The position numbers and the translations under genes were made by a program. Below are positions 4,534-9,538 of a DNA stretch of 9,538 nucleotides, one piece after another. Origin of the DNA: Porticoccaceae bacterium (lineage in GTDB: Bacteria > Pseudomonadota > Gammaproteobacteria > Pseudomonadales > Porticoccaceae). The notes below the pieces were generated by a model. That model made no database searches and was not told where the DNA came from. It was given only the letters and a program-made list of their open reading frames with translations. The first letter of the stretch is position 1. Every line of letters begins with the position of its first letter. The DNA lies in contig JALRJD010000146.1 in NCBI GenBank assembly GCA_023255165.1, positions 1 to 9,538 on the forward strand, given 5' to 3'.

Positions 4534-7402
4534 TATCGCCCTGATCGCCTTCGGTTTTGTCGCCGCCGGCGCGCTCTGCTCCTACCTGATGTCAACCTAC
4601 GGCGGCACCGGCAGCCGCAATCTGCTGTTGGTGCTGGCGCTGTTTGCCGGCACCGGCTCGCTGCTGGCCACAGGCACAATCGAAATGGCGGGCCGTTACG
4701 GCTTTAGTACCTTGCTGGCGCTATTTGCCTTCACCATGGTATTTATTTTTTCGCCACTGATTTTTTACCCTATTCGCCGCCTCAATGAGATTATCCGTTT
4801 TGCTTCACTGGTGGATTTTTTAACCTTTCGCTTCCGCGGCAAAGCAGTGGCGACCATTGCCTGCAGTTGCCTGATTATCGCTACGGTGCCGCTGTTTTTG
4901 GCCCAACTGCTGGCGCTCAGTTCGCTGCACGACTTTCTTTTTGACGGCAATGGCTGGCTCTTCGCAACCCTGATTGTCGCGACCATTCTGTTTATTAACT
5001 GGCGCTCAATCGAAGTGGGCGTTGCCGAAAGTCTGCGCTGGATTATGGCTGCAGCCGGACTGCTGTTACTGCTGGCGCTGGCGATATCCGCACTGGTCTC
5101 GGTGAACGCAATCTTCGGAGGCATTGGCGAAATGAATCAGTGGGTTGTCGACAGCGGTCAGCGACTGATTGTGCAGCGCATGGATTCGTCCTACAGCCTG
5201 TTTATTATTTTTCTCGCCGCCAGTTTTGCGCTACCGGTCAACTTTAGCATTGTCATCTCGGAAACCATTTCAGATCGACAGGCCGGCATAACCGCCTGGG
5301 CCTATCCGCTGCTGATGTTACTGGCCAGCATTCCGGTGTTTCCGCTGCTATGGTCCGGGCTGGCGGTGCAATCAGCATCACCGCTTCAGGACTATCTGTT
5401 TGCCATTCCCGCGCTCAGCCAACATCCTCTGGTCGCCGGTCTCGGCGCCGCCAGTATTATTCTGGTCGCGATTGCGCTGCTCTGCAGCCTGTCACTGATG
5501 CTCGCGAGAATGGTGCTCAATAGTTTTATCCTGCCAAACAAGGCGCTGCACCAACAGCCCAACCTGAGCCGCTGGATCAATCGTCATCTGTTTGTGATCT
5601 CAAGCATTTTAATTATCGACTGCGCGCTGCTCGGCCAAATTATCAAAGGCCGCAGCATTACCGATCTCTATCTGGTGGGCTTTGCCGGGCTGGCGCAACT
5701 GACACCGGGCATGCTCGCCTCTATTTATCTGCCCAGAATCAGCCGCAAAGGTTTTATTGTCGGGCTGATCGGCGGACTGTCGCTATGGCTGGCAACTCTG
5801 GCCCTGCCACTGCTATTTGGCGACTGGAGCTGGCAGCCGCCGGGCGCTGACAGCCCGCTGGTGTTTGGCATGGAAAACTGGGAGACCTGGGCGTTTGAGG
5901 CGCTGCTGGTCAATGTGGTGCTCTCGGTACTGGTCTCAACGCTGGGCGGTATGGACCGCGAGCAACGGTCCTTTGCCCGACTTTGCATGGTCGACAATAT
6001 CTATATCCCGGCCCGCGTTCAGCTCAGTCACAACTCGGTGGAGCAGATGCGCGACAGTCTGCGTAAGACTCTCGGCAGCGAGGCCGATACCGAGATCGAT
6101 CAGGTGCTGCGCAACCTTGACCTCGATTACCGCGAAACCCGACCCGCGGCATTGCGTAAAATTCGCGACGCTCTCAATTCCTCACTGACTCTGCGCTTTG
6201 GCGTGTTGGCCGCCTATCAGATTATGGAAGAGTCGCTGCCACTACTGACACCAGCGCGGCAGGAGCCGGACGATATCTACCAGATCGAGTCGGTGCTCGC
6301 CATTCAGGGCGACCGCCTCACCGGTATTGCCAGTGAGCTGAACAAACTGCGGGTTCATCACCGCGAAGTGCTCGACAATCTTCCAATTGGCATCGTCTCG
6401 CTCGGCCAAAGCGGCGAAATTATCAAATGGAACAGCACCATGGCACGCTACACCGGAATTGACGGCGATGCCGCCACCGGTGCCCTGGTCAGTGACCTGC
6501 CCGAACCCTGGCAATCGGCGATCGCTGCATTTTTGGCTGCAGACGAGAACAGCAGAGACAATCTGCCCATTGAATTGGCAGGAACGACCCATTGGTTTAG
6601 CCTGCAAAAATCCGCCGCTACCAGCAGTGACGATCTGATACTGCTGCTGGAAGATCAAACCAACTCGGTGCTGTTGACACAAAATGCCATTAATAACGAG
6701 CGCCTCGCCTCGGTGGGCCGTCTCGCCGCCGGAGTCGCCCATGAAATCGGCAACCCGGTGACCGGCATCGCCTGCATTGCGCAAAACCTTCAGCACGAAA
6801 CCGAAGCCGGAGAAATTGCCAACTCCGCCGACCTGATTCTCTCGCAGACCGATCGCATCAATGCGATTGTGCAGTCACTGATCAATTTCTCCCGCGGCGA
6901 TCGGGCCTACCACAATCAGCTGCAACCGGTCTCCGTGCGCGATGTTGCCGAGGAGGCCATTCAGCTGCTGAGCCTTAGCAGCCCGCAAATCAGCGAGCAA
7001 TCGAGACAAGAAGCGAAGCAACAGTTTATCTGCCTGCTGGATCCCGATATCCGCATTGCCAGCGACCCGCGCCAACTGGTGCAGGTGTTTATCAATCTGC
7101 TCAGCAATGCCCGCGATGCGTCCAGCGACAACAGCCCGGTCGAGATAAGCTGCGAGCGCGACGGGCCACGCCTTAAAATACTGATCAGCGATCAGGGTAT
7201 CGGCCTTCCGGATGCGATTGGCGACCGTCTGTTTGAACCCTTTGTCACTTCCAAAGAGCCCGGTCAGGGCACCGGTCTGGGACTCTGGGTGGTGTTTAAT
7301 CTGGTAAAAAATCTCGGCGGTGAAATATCCCTTTCCAGTCCGGCCAAAAACAGTGATCGCGGTACCACCGCGGAGCTGTTATTTAATCTGCACGCGGACT
7401 GA
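4523..7402 (+). CDS. cbrA: CbrA, sensor histidine kinase with SLC5 transporter-like domain
   Basis: CbrA is the inner-membrane kinase of the CbrAB system, which in Pseudomonas controls use of carbon and nitrogen sources such as histidine. The 959-residue protein has about 13 hydrophobic segments in residues 1-475, forming a sodium/solute symporter (SLC5)-like part. A STAC-type linker follows (about 477-600), then a PAS domain (about 612-715, starting near LDNLPIGIVSL). The kinase core has the phosphorylated H740 in AHEIGNPVTGI, the N box (N862 in INLLSNARDA), G1 (D890-Q-G-I-G), F box (F904-E-P-F907) and G2 (G916-T-G-L-G-L). All catalytic motifs are intact. The start at 4523 has AGGA at 4513-4516, inside cbrX; the frame extends upstream to a TTG at 4481, which is less likely. 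cbrB follows after 75 bp. Sensing solute through the transporter part is an inference from the family. Confidence 0.95.
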   Translation: MSPDIALIAFGFVAAGALCSYLMSTYGGTGSRNLLLVLALFAGTGSLLATGTIEMAGRYGFSTLLALFAFTMVFIFSPLIFYPIRRLNEIIRFASLVDFLTFRFRGKAVATIACSCLIIATVPLFLAQLLALSSLHDFLFDGNGWLFATLIVATILFINWRSIEVGVAESLRWIMAAAGLLLLLALAISALVSVNAIFGGIGEMNQWVVDSGQRLIVQRMDSSYSLFIIFLAASFALPVNFSIVISETISDRQAGITAWAYPLLMLLASIPVFPLLWSGLAVQSASPLQDYLFAIPALSQHPLVAGLGAASIILVAIALLCSLSLMLARMVLNSFILPNKALHQQPNLSRWINRHLFVISSILIIDCALLGQIIKGRSITDLYLVGFAGLAQLTPGMLASIYLPRISRKGFIVGLIGGLSLWLATLALPLLFGDWSWQPPGADSPLVFGMENWETWAFEALLVNVVLSVLVSTLGGMDREQRSFARLCMVDNIYIPARVQLSHNSVEQMRDSLRKTLGSEADTEIDQVLRNLDLDYRETRPAALRKIRDALNSSLTLRFGVLAAYQIMEESLPLLTPARQEPDDIYQIESVLAIQGDRLTGIASELNKLRVHHREVLDNLPIGIVSLGQSGEIIKWNSTMARYTGIDGDAATGALVSDLPEPWQSAIAAFLAADENSRDNLPIELAGTTHWFSLQKSAATSSDDLILLLEDQTNSVLLTQNAINNERLASVGRLAAGVAHEIGNPVTGIACIAQNLQHETEAGEIANSADLILSQTDRINAIVQSLINFSRGDRAYHNQLQPVSVRDVAEEAIQLLSLSSPQISEQSRQEAKQQFICLLDPDIRIASDPRQLVQVFINLLSNARDASSDNSPVEISCERDGPRLKILISDQGIGLPDAIGDRLFEPFVTSKEPGQGTGLGLWVVFNLVKNLGGEISLSSPAKNSDRGTTAELLFNLHAD

Positions 7403-7477
7403 TAAGCGGCTGCGACTTGTGTCCAGCCAGCTTCAAGGTAACAATAGAAACATTCACTGACACCACGCTAACCATCT

Positions 7478-8866
7478 ATGAGCAAAGCCCCTCACAGCGA
7501 TCGCATTCTGATTGTCGAAGACGAAGAGATTATCCGCACCTCGCTGCGCAAACTGCTCGAGCGTCACGATTACAGCGTTAGCGATGCGGTGAGCATCAAA
7601 GCCGCACGGGAAAGTTTTAATATCTCTGACTTTGCGCTGATTATCAGTGACCTGCGCCTGCCCGGGCAGCCGGGAACCGACCTGATCAAACTGGTCGATC
7701 CGGTGCCGGTTTTGATTATGACCAGTTACGCCAGCTTGCGCTCCGCGGTCGACACCATGCGCCAGGGCGCCGTCGACTATATTTCCAAACCCTTTGATCA
7801 CGATGAAATGCTGGCCTCGGTGCGCCGGATTTTGAAGAAATCCGGGCAGCCTGGCGCAGCCGTGCCAACACTGGCCGATATCGCCCTGCTGGGTTCAAGT
7901 GACGCGATCAAAAAAGTTACTCGCCTGATCGCAAAGGTCGCTCTGTCCAATCTGCCGGTATTGATCAGTGGTGAAACCGGCAGCGGCAAATCCGCTGTGG
8001 CCGCGGCGATATGTAATCAATCTAAAACCGGGCAATCGATAACCGGGCAATCTGAAGCAGATAAATTCGCTGGCGGTGAAATGATTAGCATCGACTGCGC
8101 CGCACTCAAAGAGGAAGAGTTTCTCAGCCAGCTGCGGGCCGGCCAGCCTGGCGCGACGATTTATCTCAACAATATCGCCGAGCTCGAACTGTCGCTGCAG
8201 CCACTGTTGCTGCGCGAATTACAGGCTGAGACGCAAGGTAAAAAACTGAACCAAAGGCGGCGTTTTATCTGCTCCACGGATCAGGATCTGGAAACGCTCT
8301 GCGAGGCCAAAACATTTCGCAAAGACCTCTACTACCAAATCAATGTTGTCAGCATTGCGGTGCCGCCACTGCGTCAGCGCCGTGACGATATTCTTGCCAT
8401 CGCCGAAGCCATTCTCAATGCCGACGCCGATCATCCAAGTTTAAGCAGCGATGCCCGCGAGGCGCTGCTCGACTATCAGTGGCCCGGCAATCTGCTACAG
8501 TTAAAAAACATGTTGCAGCAAGCGCTGGTGTTGGCAGCGCCAGGAGAACCGATCGATGCCGAACAGCTCGGCCTCGGTCAGCGCCAAAAATCGCCGACCG
8601 GCGAGGTTTTAACCAATGGCGCTCTTAATAACACTCTCAATAGCGCTCTCAATCGTACTCAAAGCACCCGTGCAATCGACCCATCCGACGATGCGCCAGC
8701 TGGGCTGTCTCTGGAAGATTATTTCACCCGTTTTGTGCTTGAGAATCAGGAAAATATGAGTGAAACCGACCTTGCCAAAAAGCTTGGCATCAGTCGCAAA
8801 AGCCTCTGGGAGAGGCGCAATAAATTGGGCATCAGCCGCAAAAAGGGCGACGAGCTTACCAACTGA
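7478..8866 (+). CDS. cbrB: CbrB-type response regulator with degenerate sigma-54 AAA+ domain
   Basis: The 462-residue protein is the partner of CbrA. The receiver (8-120) is complete: E14/D15, phospho-acceptor D58 in SDLRLPG, T82 and K104. The C-terminus (411-455) has the CbrB-typical SLEDYF segment and a Fis-type helix-turn-helix (LAKKLGISRKSLWERR). The central NtrC-like AAA+ domain (about 135-365) keeps Walker A (GETGSGKS, 165-172) but is degenerate elsewhere. The GAFTGA loop is missing: only 16 residues separate DCAA (206-209) from the Walker B strand. Walker B acids are N231-N232, sensor I has D268, the arginine after YY is Q287, and the sensor II WPGNVREL reads WPGNLLQL. It therefore probably cannot activate sigma-54 polymerase and may not hydrolyse ATP. 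Two short in-frame repeat tracts lie at 8026-8052 and 8621-8656. The ATG has no clear Shine-Dalgarno sequence. Confidence 0.93.
   Translation: MSKAPHSDRILIVEDEEIIRTSLRKLLERHDYSVSDAVSIKAARESFNISDFALIISDLRLPGQPGTDLIKLVDPVPVLIMTSYASLRSAVDTMRQGAVDYISKPFDHDEMLASVRRILKKSGQPGAAVPTLADIALLGSSDAIKKVTRLIAKVALSNLPVLISGETGSGKSAVAAAICNQSKTGQSITGQSEADKFAGGEMISIDCAALKEEEFLSQLRAGQPGATIYLNNIAELELSLQPLLLRELQAETQGKKLNQRRRFICSTDQDLETLCEAKTFRKDLYYQINVVSIAVPPLRQRRDDILAIAEAILNADADHPSLSSDAREALLDYQWPGNLLQLKNMLQQALVLAAPGEPIDAEQLGLGQRQKSPTGEVLTNGALNNTLNSALNRTQSTRAIDPSDDAPAGLSLEDYFTRFVLENQENMSETDLAKKLGISRKSLWERRNKLGISRKKGDELTN
8026..8052 (+). repeat. Short direct repeat in cbrB (15-bp period)
   Basis: AACCGGGCAATC occurs at 8026-8037 and again at 8041-8052, encoding TGQSI-TGQSE. 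It lies in the AAA+ domain between Walker A and the DCAAL strand, where it slightly lengthens a surface loop. It keeps the frame and looks like recent slippage. Confidence 0.7.
8621..8656 (+). repeat. Tandem 12-bp repeats in the cbrB linker
   Basis: Three degenerate 12-bp units encode ALNN-TLNS-ALNR, followed by the start of a fourth (TQ). They lie in the low-complexity linker between the AAA+ domain and the DNA-binding domain. The length is a multiple of three, so expansion or loss would only change linker length. Confidence 0.65.
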
Positions 8867-8990
8867 TTGGGTCGCTTGTGACAACTGCTCGATGTACGGC
8901 ATTTTGCCCGCTCTGTGCTTTAGTCTCCCGCCAGCATCTTTCCTCTGATAAACTCGCGGTTCTTATCACAACCAAATCGGCAACCACTTA
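8867..8990. other. cbrB-pcnB intergenic region, no CrcZ-like sRNA
   Basis: In Pseudomonas this gap encodes CrcZ, an sRNA of about 400 nt driven by a CbrB/sigma-54 promoter. Here the gap is 124 bp. No AANAANAA-type CA motifs and no -24/-12 promoter (TGGCA...TTGC) are seen. A weak inverted repeat TGATAA (8946-8951) / TTATCA (8963-8968) precedes pcnB; its role is unknown. Confidence 0.6.
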
Positions 8991-9538
8991 ATGCTGAAAC
9001 GCATAAGTAGATTCTTTAAAAGTAAAAAAGCCTCTCCTCTCCCTCAAGGGCCTCAGATTTATGAGCATGGCGAGCACCCATTGTCGCGTGACATGATCAA
9101 CCGCGACGCGCAAAAAGTCGTCGACGTTTTACAGAAGGCCGGATTTGAAGCCTATGTGGTTGGTGGCTGCGTGCGGGATCTGCTGATTGGACTAAAGCCC
9201 AAGGATTTTGATGTCGCCACCAGCGCCAAGCCCTGGGAAGTAAAAGAGCTGTTTCGCCGCTCGCGCATTATCGGCCGCCGCTTTCAGATTGTGCATGTGC
9301 AGTTTGGCCGCGAAATTATTGAGGTGACTACCTTCAGATCCAACAGCAGCAGCCAGACCTCAAGCAAAAATCATCGTCAGCAGACCGACAGCGGTATGCT
9401 GACCCGAGACAATGTCTTTGGCACCGTGGAAGAGGACGCCTCCCGTCGCGACCTGACCGTCAACGCGCTGCGGGGCTGGGACATCCGGCGGCGCGCTTCG
9501 CGGGCGTCGGAGCGTTACGCGCGAAGAATTTCGTCATG
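8991..9538 (+). CDS. pcnB: Poly(A) polymerase I, N-terminal part (3' end replaced by foreign sequence)
   Basis: PcnB adds A-tails to RNA 3' ends and so promotes decay; in E. coli it also sets ColE1 plasmid copy number. Residues 1-160 match the family: VVGGCVRDLLIG (56-67), the catalytic carboxylates D72 and D74 in KDFDV, E111 in EIIEVTTFR, and FGTVEEDASRRDLTVNAL (143-160). It is a poly(A) polymerase rather than a CCA-adding enzyme by its gene position and by the N-terminal basic extension before the nucleotidyltransferase core. From base 9471 the frame stays open for 22 more codons, but the residues (RGWDIRRRAS...) do not resemble the expected YY-D continuation. Only 8991-9470 should be trusted as pcnB. 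The ATG at 8991 has no strong ribosome binding site. Placement after cbrB is as in Pseudomonas. Confidence 0.93.
   Translation, partial: MLKRISRFFKSKKASPLPQGPQIYEHGEHPLSRDMINRDAQKVVDVLQKAGFEAYVVGGCVRDLLIGLKPKDFDVATSAKPWEVKELFRRSRIIGRRFQIVHVQFGREIIEVTTFRSNSSSQTSSKNHRQQTDSGMLTRDNVFGTVEEDASRRDLTVNALRGWDIRRRASRASERYARRISS
9471..9538. other. Foreign GC-rich tail, probable chimeric join
   Basis: The last 68 bases are strongly GC-rich in their first half, break the pcnB alignment exactly at a codon boundary (after 9470) and match nothing I recognise. They contain an inverted repeat CTTCGCG (9496-9502) / CGCGAAG (9520-9526). On the - strand an ATG at 9538-9536 opens a short frame (MTKFFARNAPTPAK), which is too short to call a gene. 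Confidence 0.6.

Noticed and set aside
5817..6188. Alternative + frame ORF (123 codons) inside cbrA
   Set aside because: It is an out-of-frame shadow of the cbrA transporter/STAC region, rich in Arg, Trp and Ser with no family motif.
8897..8912. GGCATTTTGCCCGC as a sigma-54 promoter before pcnB
   Set aside because: The GG-N10-GC spacing is met, but the -12 element reads CCGC instead of TTGC and the -24 element is poor.

Overview
The window looks like a metagenomic or draft contig from a gammaproteobacterium. The core gene order is sfsA - dksA - gluQRS - cbrX - cbrA - cbrB - pcnB, which is the arrangement known from Pseudomonas and relatives. The protein sequences (DksA, SfsA, HtpX, GluQ-RS, CbrA) read as typical gammaproteobacterial versions. 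I cannot name the species; an uncultured marine or Pseudomonas-related lineage is an inference.

Layout. Bases 1-138 are a fragment of adenosylhomocysteinase (sahH) that breaks off abruptly. Bases 139-499 hold no recognisable gene. Then come htpX (membrane protease) and a small Rieske iron-sulfur protein on the + strand. They converge on sfsA on the - strand. sfsA diverges from dksA, which has a near-consensus sigma-70 promoter. gluQRS (tRNA-Asp queuosine glutamylation) follows. Next is a tiny membrane ORF (cbrX) overlapping cbrA, a sensor kinase fused to an SLC5 transporter-like domain, then its response regulator cbrB. The 5' part of pcnB (poly(A) polymerase) follows and stops matching its family at base 9470; the last 68 bases look foreign.

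How the genes work together. dksA (ppGpp co-regulator of transcription), cbrAB (global carbon/nitrogen control in Pseudomonas) and pcnB (RNA polyadenylation) make a regulatory cluster, with tRNA modification (gluQRS) embedded in it. htpX belongs to membrane protein quality control.

Most interesting point. CbrB keeps an intact receiver domain and Fis-type DNA-binding domain. Its central AAA+ domain has lost the GAFTGA sigma-54 contact loop, both Walker B acids (DE to NN), the sensor II arginine and a conserved arginine after the YY motif. The cbrB-pcnB gap, where Pseudomonas encodes the sRNA CrcZ under sigma-54/CbrB control, is only 124 bp and shows no CrcZ-like CA motifs. Together these suggest a CbrAB pathway rewired away from sigma-54. 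Both window ends look like chimeric joins and should not be used to infer synteny.
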